Assembly (NCBI RefSeq): GCF_029227915.1
Contig: NC_079875.1
Location: forward strand, 2,666,001 to 2,730,000
DNA: 64,000 nucleotides
From: Hydractinia symbiolongicarpus
Taxonomy: Eukaryota > Cnidaria > Hydrozoa > Anthoathecata > Hydractiniidae
Direction: 5' to 3'
Every line of letters begins with the position of its first letter. Within the stretch, counting starts at the first letter, position 1. The notes beneath the pieces were generated by a model. The model was not told where the DNA came from. It worked only from the letters and a program-made list of their open reading frames with translations, and searched no databases. The position numbers and the translations under genes were made by a program. This document shows, one piece after another, positions 10,481-21,868 of the stretch.

Positions 10481-13400
10481 ACATTTATCAGGTCACAGTC
10501 CAAAGTTAGTTCAATCAAGTCCCACAGTCAATCGTTTCACTGTTAAAAGCGATGCAACCTAGTAATATCAGATAAATATCGCTAAATACATGTTGGTACG
10601 AATATGTGACCCAACCGTTGTACCTTAAACGGACTGACATCGTTAGAAAGTCAATGAAATGTAGTTTGTGAAACTGTCGCTATTTCTTCCGCGCGCTATA
10701 ACGGATAGGATTGGTTCCACAGTAAAGAATGACTTATTCATCTAACATTTTAAATGAAGCGCTACCACGGAGCCCAGTGTAATCGCTGAGTTCCGGCAAT
10801 CACGTCAAATTAATAAGAATGTTATTTCTTGGAGTTCAAATATCTCATTTATCACATTTATCAGGTCACAGTCCTAAGTTAGTTCAATCAAGTCCCACAG
10901 TCAATCGTTTCACTGTTAAAAGCGATGCAACCTAGTAATATCAGATAAATATCGCTAAATACATGTTGGTACGAATATGTGACCCAACCGTTGTACCTTA
11001 AACGGACTGACATCGTTAGAAAGTCAATGAAATGTAGTTTGTGAAACTGTCGCTATTTCTTCCGCGCGCTATAACGGATAGGATTGGTTCCACAGTAAAG
11101 AATGACTTATTTATCTAACATTTTAAATGAAGCGCTACCACGGAGCCCAGTGTAATCGCGAATTCCGGCAATCATGTCAAATTAAGAAGAATGTTATTTC
11201 TGGGAGTCCAATTTTCTCATTTATCACATTAATCAGGTCACAGTCCAAAGTTAGATCAATTAGGTACCACAGTCAATCGTTTCACTGTTAAAAGCGATGC
11301 AACCTAGTAATCTCAGAAAAATATCGCTAAATACATGTTGGTACGAATATGTGACCCAACCGTTGTAACTCAAACGGACTGACACCGTTAGAAAGTCAAT
11401 GAAATGTGGTTTTTGAAACTGTCGTTATTTCTTCAGCGCGCGATAACAGCTTGGATTGGTCCCACAGTAAAAAATGACTTATTAGTCTAAATTTTTAAAT
11501 GAAGCGCTACCACACCGCCCAGTGTAATCGCTGAGTTCCGGCAACCATGTCAAATTAAGAAGAATGTAATTTCTTGGATTCCAACTTTCTCATTTATCAC
11601 ATTTATCAGGTCACAGTCCAAAGTTAGCTCAATTAAGTCCCACAGTCAATCGTTTCACTGTTAAAAGCGATGCAACCTAGTAATATCAGATAAATATCGC
11701 TGAATACATGTTGGTACGAATATGTGACCCAACCGTTGTAATTCAAACAGACTGACACTGTTGGAAAGTCAATGAAATGTAGTTTTTGAAACTGTCGGTA
11801 TTTCTTCAGCGCGCGATAACGGATAGGATTGGTCCCACAGTAAAGAATGATTTATTTATCTAAATTTTGAAATGAAGCGCTACCACAGCTCCCAGTGTAA
11901 TCGCTCAGTTCCGGCAATCACGTCAAATTAAGAAGAATGTTATTTCTTAGAGTGCAATTGTCTCATTTATCACTTTTATCAGGTCACAGTTCAAAGTTAG
12001 TTCAATTAAGTCCCACAGTCAATCGTTTCATTGTTAAAAGCCATGCAACCTAGTAATCTCAGAAAAATATCGCTAAATACACTTTGGTACGAATATGTGA
12101 CCCAACCGTTGTAACTAAAGCGGACTAACACTGTTAGAAAGTCATTGAAATGTAGTTTTTGAAGCTGTCGGTATTTTTTCAGCGCACGATAACGGATAGG
12201 ATTGGTCCCACAGTAAAGAATAATAAATTTATCTAAATTTTTAAATGAAGCGCTACCACAGCGCCCAGTGTAATCGCTGACGTCCGGCAATCACGTCCAA
12301 TTATTAAGAATGTTATTTCTTGGAGTTCAAATGTCTCATTTATCACATTTATCAGGTCACAGTCCAAAGTTAGTTTAATTATGTCCCACAGTCAATCTTT
12401 TCATTGTTAAAAGCGATGCAACCTAGTAATATCAGAAAAATATCGCTAAATAAATGTTGGTACGAATAGGTGACCCAACCGTTGTAACTCAAACAGATTT
12501 ACACCGTTAAAAAGTCAATGAAATGTAGTTTTTAAAACTGTCGCTATTTCTTCAGCGCGCGATAACGGCTAGGATTGGTCCCACAGTAAAAAATACTTAT
12601 AAATCTAAATTTTTAAGTGAAGGGCTACCACAGCGCCCAGTGTAATCGCTGAGTTGCGGCAATCCTGTCAAATTAAGAAGAATGTTATTTCTAGGACTCC
12701 AATTGTCTCATTTATCACATTTATCAGGTCACAGTCCAAAGTTAGTTCAAATAAGTCACACAGTCTATCGCTTCATTGTTAAAAGAGATGCAACCTAGTA
12801 ATCTCAGAAAAATATCGCTAAATACATGTTGGTACCAATAAGTGACCGAACAGTTGTAACTCAAACGGACTGACACTGTTAGAAAGTCAATGAAAAGTAG
12901 TTTTTGAAACTGTCGGTAATTCTTCAGCGCACGATAACGGCTAGGATTGGTCCCACAGTAAAGAGTGACTTATTAATCTAAATTTTTAAATGAAGTGGTA
13001 CAACAGCGCCCAGTGTAATCGCTGAGTTCCGGCAATCATGTCAAATTAAGAAGAATGTTGTTTCTTGGAGTCCAATTTTCCAATTTATCACATTTATCAG
13101 GACACAGTCCAAAGTTAGTTCAATCAAGTCCCACAGTCAATCGTTTCACTGTTAAAAGCGATGCAACCTAGTAATATCAGATAAATATCGCTAAATACAT
13201 GTTGGTACGAATATGTGACCTAACAGTTGTACCTTAAACGGACTGACACCGTTAGAAAGTCAATGAAATGTAGTTTTTAAAACTGTCCCTCTTTCTTCCG
13301 TGCTCTATAACGGATAGGATTTGTTCCACAGTAAAGAATGACTTATTTATCTAACATTTTAAATGAAGCGCTACCAGGCGCCCAGTGTAATCGCGAGTTC

Positions 13401-13520
13401 CGGCAATCACGTCAAATTAAGAAGAATGTTTCTTCTGGGAGTCCAATTTTCTCATTTATCACATTTATCAGGTCACAGTCCAAAGATAGATCAATTAGGT
13501 ACCACAGTCAATCGTTTCAC
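10393..13520. repeat. Mosaic, diverged monomers right of the tetramer
   Basis: Monomer starts are 10393, 10766, 11139, 11511, 11884, 12257, 12629, 13002 and 13375. The first two are chimeras that re-enter the second tetramer type part-way. From about 11,300 the monomers carry many private differences (for example tacaacagcg at 13,002 and agggctac at 12,621) and no clear HOR period. This looks like an older, less homogenised buffer between the tetramer array and the 30-kb macro-repeat. No gene is present. Confidence 0.85.
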
Positions 13521-13606
13521 TGTTAAAAGCGATGCAACCTAGTAATATCAGATAAATATCGCTAAATACATGTTGGTACGAATATGTGACCCAACCGTTG
13601 TAACTC

Positions 13607-14352
13607 AAACGGACTGACACCGTTAGAAAGTCAATGAAATGTGATTTTTGAAACTGTCGCTATTTCTTCAGCGCACGATAACGGCTAGGATTGGTCCCAC
13701 AGTAAAAATTGACTTATTAGTCTAAATATTTAAATGAAGTGCTACCACACCGCCCAGTGTAATCGCTGAGTTCCGGCAATCCTGTCAAATTAGGAAGAAT
13801 GTTATTTCTTGGATTCCAATTTTCTCATTTATCACATTTATCAGGTCACAGTCCAAAGTTAGCTCAATTAAGTCCCACAGCCAATCGTTTCACTGTTAAA
13901 AGCGATGCAACCTAGTAATATCAGATAAATATCGCTAAATACATGTTGGTACGAATATGTGACCCAACCGTTGTAACTCAAACAGACTGACACTGTTAGA
14001 AAGTCAATGAAGTGTAGTTTTTGAAACTGCCGGTATTTATTCAGCGCGCGATAACGGATTGGATTGGTCCCACAGTAAAGAATGATTTATTTATCTATAT
14101 TTTTAAATGAAACGCTACCACAGCTCTCAGTGTAATCGCTGAGTTCCGGCAATCACGTCAAATTAAGAAGAATGTTATTTCTGGGAGTCCAATTTTCTCA
14201 TTTATCACATTTATCAGGTCACAGTCCAAAGATAGATCAATTAGGTACCACAGTCAATCGTTTCACTGTTAAAAGCGATGCAACCTAGTAATATCAGATA
14301 AATATCGCTAAATACATGTTGGTACGAATATGTGACCCAACCGTTGTAACTC
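13607..14352. repeat. 746-bp dimer present only in macro-repeat copy 1
   Basis: Copy 2 matches copy 1 at offset 30,114 up to 43,720 (13,606) and then continues at offset 29,368 from 43,721 (14,353). So 746 bp (two monomers) lie between these points only in copy 1. The right part of the extra piece repeats the gatagatcaattaggtacc-type monomer already present at 13,375, consistent with unequal exchange between the two. Confidence 0.88.
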
Positions 14353-14491
14353 GAACAGACTGACACTGTTAGAAAGTCAATGAAATGTAGTTTTTGAAAC
14401 TGTCGGTATTTCTTCAGCGCACGATAACGGATAGGATTGGTCCCACAGTAAAGAATGATTTATTTATCTATATTTTTAAATGAAGCGCTAC

Positions 14492-17083
14492 CACAGATCC
14501 CAGTGTAATCGCTCAGTTCCGGCAATCACGTCAAATTAAGAAGAATGTTATTTCTTAGAGTCCAATTGTCTCATTTATCACTTTTATCCGGTCAAAGTGC
14601 AAAGTTAGTTCAATTAAGTCCCACAGTCAATCGTTTCATTGTTAAAAGCGATTCAACCTAGTAATCTCACAAAATCATCGCTAAATACATGTTGGTACCA
14701 ATATGTGACCCAACCGTTGTAACTCAAATGGACTGACACCGTTAGAAAGTCAATAAAATGTAGTTTTTGGAACTGTCGGTATTTCTTCAGCGCGCGATAA
14801 CGGCTAGAATTAGTCCAACAGTAAAGAATGACTTATTAATCTTAATTTTTAAATGAAGCGCTACCACAGCGCCCAGTGTAATCGCTGAGTTTCGGCAATC
14901 CTGTCAAATTAAGAAGAATGTTATTTCTTAGAGTCCAATTGTCTCCTTTATCAAATTTATCAGGTCACAGTCCAAAGTTAGTTCAATTAAGTCCCTCAGT
15001 CAATCGTTTCATTGTTAAAAGCGATGCAACCTAGTAATATCAGATACATATCGCTAAATACATGTTGGTACGAATATGTGACCCAACCGTTGTAACTCAA
15101 ACGGACTGACACCGTTAGAAAGTCAATGAAATGTGGTTTTTGAAACTGTCGCTATTTCTTCAGCTCGCGATAACGGCTAGGATTGGTCCCACAGTAAAAA
15201 ATGACTTATTAGTCTAAATTTTTAAATGAAGCGCTACCACACCGCCCAGTGTAATCAAATTAAGAAGAATGTAATTTCTTGGATTCCAATTTTCTCATTT
15301 ATCACATTTATCAGGTCACAGTCCAAAGTTAGCTCAATTAAGTCCCACAGTCAATCGTTTCACTGTTAAAAGCGATGCAACCTAGTAATATCAGATAAAT
15401 ATCGCTAAATACATGTTGGTACGAATATGTGACCCAACCGTTGTAACTCAAACAGACTGACACTGTTAGAAAGTCAATGAAATGTAGTTTTTGAAACTGT
15501 CGGTATTTCTTCAGCGCGAGATAACGGATAGAATTGGTCCCACAGTAAAGAATGATTTATTTATCTATATTTTTAAATGAAGCGCTACCACAGCTCCCAG
15601 TGTAATCACTCAGTTCCGGCAATCACGTCAAATTAAGAAGAATGTTATTTCTTAGAGTCCAATTGTCTCCTTTATCAAATTTATCAGGTCACAGTCCAAA
15701 GTTAGTTCAATTAAGTCCCTCAGTCAATCGTTTCATTGTTAAAAGCGATGCAACCTAGTAATATCAGATACATATCGCTAAATACATGTTGGTACGAATA
15801 TGTGACCCAACCGTTGTAACTCAAACGGACTGACACCGTTAGAAAGTCAATGAAATGTGGTTTTTAAAACTGTCGCTATTTCTTCAGCGCGCGATAACGG
15901 CTAGGATTTGCCCCACAGTAAAAAATGACTTATTAGTCTAAATTTTTAAATGAAGCGCTACCACACCGCCCAGTGTAATCGCTGAGTTCCGGCAACCATG
16001 TCAAATTAAGAAGTATGTTATTTCTTGGAATCCAAATTTTCTCACTTATCACATTTATCAGGTCACAGTCCAAAGTTAGCTCAATTAAGTCCCACAGTCA
16101 ATCGTTTCACTGTTAAAAGCGATGCAACCTAGTAATATCAGATAAATATCGCTAAATACATGTTGGTACGAATATGTGACCCAACCGTTGTAACTCAAAC
16201 AGACTGACACTGTTAGAAAGTCAATGAAATGTAGTTTTTGAAACTGTCGGTATTTCTTCAGCGCGCGATAACGGATAGGATTGGTCCCACAGTAAAGAAT
16301 GATTTATTTATCTATATTTTTAAATGAAGCGCTACCACAGCTCCCAGTGTAATCGCTCAGTTCCGGCAATCACGTCAAATTAAGAAGAATGTTATTTCTT
16401 AGAGTCCAATTGTCTCATTTATCACTTTTATCCGGTCACAGTGCAAAGTTAGTTCAATCAAGTCCCACAGTCAATCGTTTCATTGTTAAAAGCGATTCAA
16501 CCTAGTAATCTCACAAAATCATCGCTAAATACATGTTGGTACGAATATGTGACCCAACCGTTGTAACTCAAACAGACTGACACTGTTAGAAAGTCAATGA
16601 AATGTGGTTTTTAAAACTGTCGCTATTTCTTCATCGCGCGATAACGGCTAGGATTTGCCACACAGTAAAAAATGACTTATTAGTCTAAATTTTTAAATGA
16701 AGCGCTACCACACCGCCCAGTGTAATCGCTGAGTTCCGGCAACCATGTCAAATTAAGAAGTATGTTATTTCTTGGAATCCAAATTTTCTCATTTATCACA
16801 TTTATCAGGTCACAGTCCAAAGTTAGCTCAATTAAGTCCCACAGTCAATCGTTTCACTGTTAAAAGCGATGCAACCTAGTAATATCAGATAAATATCGCT
16901 AAATACATGTTGGTACGAATATGTGACCCAACCGTTGTAACATCAAACAGACTGACACTGTAAGAAAGTCAATGAAATGTAGTTTTTGAAACTGTCGGTA
17001 TTTCTTCAGCGCGCGATAACGGATAGGATTGGTCCCACAGTAAAGAATGATTTATTTATCTATATTTTTAAATGAAGCGCTAC
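14492..17083. repeat. Heptamer HOR (2,592 bp), unit 1 of copy 1
   Basis: Monomer starts 14492, 14865, 15238 (351 bp), 15589, 15962, 16336 and 16709. The same series recurs from 17,084. The equivalent unit in macro-repeat copy 2 has eight monomers (43,860-46,824, 2,965 bp). The monomer at 16,336 changes identity at about 16,606, where one monomer has been lost relative to copy 2. Confidence 0.92.
15238..15588. repeat. 351-bp deleted monomer (22-bp deletion)
   Basis: The block between gtgtaatc and aaattaag, normally holding gctgagttccgg and the cacgtc motif, is missing. The deletion ends share a 2-bp tc. The same deletion is seen at 17830-18180, 20421-20771, 21145-21495, 44606-44956, 47571-47921, 50162-50512 and 50886-51236, always in the equivalent HOR position. 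One event spread by amplification is the simplest explanation. Confidence 0.93.
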
Positions 17084-19674
17084 CACAGCTCCCAGTGTAA
17101 TCGCTCAGTTCCGGCAATCACGTCAAATTAAGAAGAATGTTATTTCTTAGAGTCCAATTGTCTCATTTATCACTTTTATCCGGTCAAAGTGCAAAGTTAG
17201 TTCAATTAAGTCCCACAGTCAATCGTTTCATTGTTAAAAGCGATTCAACCTAGTAATCTCACAAAATCATCGCTAAATACATGTTGGTACCAATATGTGA
17301 CCCAACCGTTGTAACTCAAATGGACTGACACCGTTAGAAAGTCAATAAAATGTAGTTTTTGGAACTGTCGGTATTTCTTCAGCGCGCGATAACGGCTAGA
17401 ATTAGTCCAACAGTAAAGAATGACTTATTAATCTTAATTTTTAAATGAAGCGCTACCACAGCGCCCAGTGTAATCGCTGAGTTTCGGCAATCCTGTCAAA
17501 TTAAGAAGAATGTTATTTCTTAGAGTCCAATTGTCTCCTTTATCAAATTTATCAGGTCACAGTCCAAAGTTAGTTCAATTAAGTCCCTCAGTCAATCGTT
17601 TCATTGTTAAAAGCGATGCAACCTAGTAATATCAGATACATATCGCTAAATACATGTTGGTACGAATATGTGACCCAACCGTTGTAACTCAAACGGACTG
17701 ACACCGTTAGAAAGTCAATGAAATGTGGTTTTTGAAACTGTCGCTATTTCTTCAGCTTGCGATAACGGCTAGGATTGGTCCCACAGTAAAAAATGACTTA
17801 TTAGTCTAAATTTTTAAATGAAGCGCTACCACACCGCCCAGTGTAATCAAATTAAGAAGAATGTAATTTCTTGGATTCCAATTTTCTCATTTATCACATT
17901 TATCAGGTCACAGTCCAAAGTTAGCTCAATTAAGTCCCACAGTCAATCGTTTCACTGTTAAAAGCGATGCAACCTAGTAATATCAGATAAATATCGCTAA
18001 ATACATGTTGGTACGAATATGTGACCCAACCGTTGTAACTCAAACAGACTGACACTGTTAGAAAGTCAATGAAATGTAGTTTTTGAAACTGTCGGTATTT
18101 CTTCAGCGCGAGATAACGGATAGAATTGGTCCCACAGTAAAGAATGATTTATTTATCTATATTTTTAAATGAAGCGCTACCACAGCTCCCAGTGTAATCA
18201 CTCAGTTCCGGCAATCACGTCAAATTAAGAAGAATGTTATTTCTTAGAGTCCAATTGTCTCCTTTATCAAATTTATCAGGTCACAGTCCAAAGTTAGTTC
18301 AATTAAGTCCCTCAGTCAATCGTTTCATTGTTAAAAGCGATGCAATCTAGTAATATCAGATACATATCGCTAAATACATGTTGGTACGAATATGTGACCC
18401 AACCGTTGTAACTCAAACGGACTGACACCGTTAGAAAGTCAATGAAATGTGGTTTTTAAAACTGTCGCTATTTCTTCAGCGCGCGATAACGGCTAGGATT
18501 TGCCCCACAGTAAAAAATGACTTATTAGTCTAAATTTTTAAATGAAGCGCTACCACACCGCCCAGTGTAATCGCTGAGTTCCGGCAACCATGTCAAATTA
18601 AGAAGTATGTTATTTCTTGGAATCCAAATTTTCTCACTTATCACATTTATCAGGTCACAGTCCAAAGTTAGCTCAATTAAGTCCCACAGTCAATCGTTTC
18701 ACTGTTAAAAGCGATGCAACCTAGTAATATCAGATAAATATTGCTAAATACATGTTGGTACGAATATGTGACCCAACCGTTGTAACTCAAACAGACTGAC
18801 ACTGTTAGAAAGTCAATGAAATGTAGTTTTTGAAACTGTCGGTATTTCTTCAGCGCGCTATAACGGATAGGATTGGTCCCACAGTAAAGAATGATTTATT
18901 TATCTATATTTTTAAATGAAGCGCTACCACAGCTCCCAGTGTAATCGCTCAGTTCCGGCAATCACGTCAAATTAAGAAGAATGTTATTTCTTAGAGTCCA
19001 ATTGTCTCATTTATCACTTTTATCCGGTCACAGTGCAAAGTTAGTTTAATCAAGTCCCACAGTCAATCGTTTCATTGTTAAAAGCGATTCAACCTAGTAA
19101 TCTCACAAAATCATCGCTAAATACATGTTGGTACGAATATGTGACCCAACCGTTGTAACTCAAACAGACTGACACTGTTAGAAAGTCAATGAAATGTAGT
19201 TTTTGAAACTGTCGGTATTTCTTCAGCGCGAGATAACGGATAGAATTGGTCCCACAGTAAAGAATGATTTATTTATCTATATTTTTAAATGAAGCGCTAC
19301 CACAGCTCCCAGTGTAATCACTCAGTTCCGGCAATCACGTCAAATTAAGAAGAATGTTATTTCTTAGAGTCCAATTGTCTCCTTTATCAAATTTATCAGG
19401 TCACAGTCCAAACTTAGTTCAATTAAGTCCCTCAGTCAATCGTTTAATTGTTAAAAGCGATGCAACCTAGTAATATCAGATAAATATCGCTAAATACATG
19501 TTGGTACGAATATGTGACCCAACCGTTGTAACATCAAACAGACTGACACTGTAAGAAAGTCAATGAAATGTAGTTTTTGAAACTGTCGGTATTTCTTCAG
19601 CGCGCGATAACGGATAGGATTGGTCCCACAGTAAAGAATGATTTATTTATCTATATTTTTAAATGAAGCGCTAC
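17084..19674. repeat. Heptamer HOR (2,591 bp), unit 2 of copy 1
   Basis: Monomers 17084, 17457, 17830 (351 bp), 18181, 18554, 18928 and 19301. The last is a chimera: its first half matches the monomer found at 46,077 and its second half, with gtaacatcaaacag, matches the monomer type at 16,709. This implies loss of one monomer from an ancestral octamer by exchange inside this monomer. Confidence 0.9.
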
Positions 19675-21868
19675 CACAGCTCCCAGTGTAATCGCTCAGT
19701 TCCGGCAATCACGTCAAATTAAGAAGAATGTTATTTCTTAGAGTCCAATTGTCTCATTTATCACTTTTATCCGGTCAAAGTGCAAAGTTAGTTCAATTAA
19801 GTCCCACAGTCAATCGTTTCATTGTTAAAAGCGATTCAACCTAGTAATCTCACAAAATCATCGCTAAATACATGTTGGTACCAATATGTGACCCAACCGT
19901 TGTAACTCAAATGGACTGACACCGTTAGAAAGTCAATAAAATGTAGTTTTTGGAACTGTCGGTATTTCTTCAGCGCGCGATAACGGCTAGAATTAGTCCA
20001 ACAGTAAAGAATGACTTATTAATCTTAATTTTTAAATGAAGCGCTACCACAGCGCCCAGTGTAATCGCTGAGTTTCGGCAATCCTGTCAAATTAAGAAGA
20101 ATGTTATTTCTTAGAGTCCAATTGTCTCCTTTATCAAATTTATCAGGTCACAGTCCAAAGTTAGTTCATTTAAGTCCCTCAGTCAATTGTTTCATTGTTA
20201 AAAGCGATGCAACCTAGTAATATCAGATACATATCGCTAAATACATGTTGGTACGAATATGTGACCCAACCGTTGTAACTCAAACGGACTGACACCGTTA
20301 GAAAGTCAATGAAATGTGGTTTTTGAAACTGTCTATTTTTCTTCAGCTCGCGATAACGGCTAGGATTGGTCCCACAGTAAAAAATGACTTATTAGTCTAA
20401 ATTTTTAAATGAAGCGCTACCACACCGCCCAGTGTAATCAAATTAAGAAGAATGTAATTTCTTGGATTCCAATTTTCTCATTTATGACATTTATCAGGTC
20501 ACAGTCCAAAGTTAGCTCAATTAAGTCCCACAGTCAATCGTTTCACTGTTAAAAGCGATGCAACCTAGTAATATCAGATAAATATCGCTAAATACATGTT
20601 GGTACGAATATGTGACCCAACCGTTGTAACTCAAACAGACTGACACTGTTAGAAAGTCAATGAAATGTAGTTTTTGAAACTGTCGGTATTTCTTCAGCGC
20701 GAGATAACGGATAGAATTGGTCCCACAGTAAAGAATGATTTATTTATCTATACTTTTAAATGAAGCGCTACCACAGCTCCCAGTGTAATCGCTGAGTTCC
20801 GGTAATCACGTCAAATTAAGAAGAATGTTATTTCTTAGAGTCCAATTGTCTCCTTTATCAAATTTATCAGGTCACAGTCCAAAGTTAGTTCAGTTAAGTC
20901 CCTCAGTCAATTGTTTCATTGTTAAAAGCGATGCAACCTAGTAATATCAGATACATATCGCTAAATACATGTTGGTACGAATATGTGACCCAACCGTTGT
21001 AACTCAAACGGACTGACACCGTTAGAAAGTCAATGAAATGTGGTTTTTGAAACTGTCTATTTTTCTTCAGCTCGCGATAACGGCTAGGATTGGTCCCACA
21101 GTAAAAAATGACTTATTAGTCTAAATTTTTAAATGAAGCGCTACCACACCGCCCAGTGTAATCAAATTAAGAAGAATGTAATTTCTTGGATTCCAATTTT
21201 CTCATTTATCACATTTATCAGGTCACAGTCCAAAGTTAGCTCAATTAAGTCCCACAGTCAATCGTTTCACTGTTAAAAGCGATGCAACCTAGTAATATCA
21301 GATAAATATCGCTAAATACATGTTGGTACGAATATGTGACCCAACCGTTGTAACTCAAACAGACTGACACTGTTAGAAAGTCAATGAAATGTAGTTTTTG
21401 AAACTGTCGGTATTTCTTCAGCGCGAGATAACGGATAGAATTGGTCCCACAGTAAAGAATGATTTATTTATCTATACTTTTAAATGAAGCGCTACCACAG
21501 CTCCCAGTGTAATCACTCAGTTCCGGTAATCACGTCAAATTAAGAAGAATGTTATTTCTTAGAGTCCAATTGTCTCCTTTATCAAATTTATCAGGTCACA
21601 GTCCAAAGTTAGTTCAATTAAGTCCCTCAGTCAATCGTTTCATTGTTAAAAGCGATGCAACCTAGTAATATCAGATACATATCGGTAAATACATGTTGGT
21701 ACGAATATGTGACCCAACCGTTGTAACTCAAACGGACTGACACCGTTAGAAAGTCAATGAAATGTGGTTTTTGAAACTGTCGCTATTTCTTCAGCGCGCG
21801 ATAACGGCTAGGATTGGTCCCACAGTAAAGAATGACTTATTTATGTAAATTCTTAAATAAAGCGCTAC
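19675..21868. repeat. Heptamer HOR, partial unit 3 with 724-bp dimer doublet
   Basis: Monomers 19675, 20048, 20421 (351 bp), 20772, 21145 (351 bp) and 21496. The pair 20421-21144 is repeated as 21145-21868 at exactly 724 bp, duplicating the deleted monomer. The unit stops at about 21,830, where sequences change abruptly to other subfamilies (atttatgtaaattcttaaataaag). Confidence 0.9.

Noticed and set aside
12006-12290. 94-codon minus-strand frame, the longest in the window
   Set aside because: It is the same chance frame as in the neighbouring tetramer monomers, extended by loss of a stop in a diverged copy. It has no recognisable domain.
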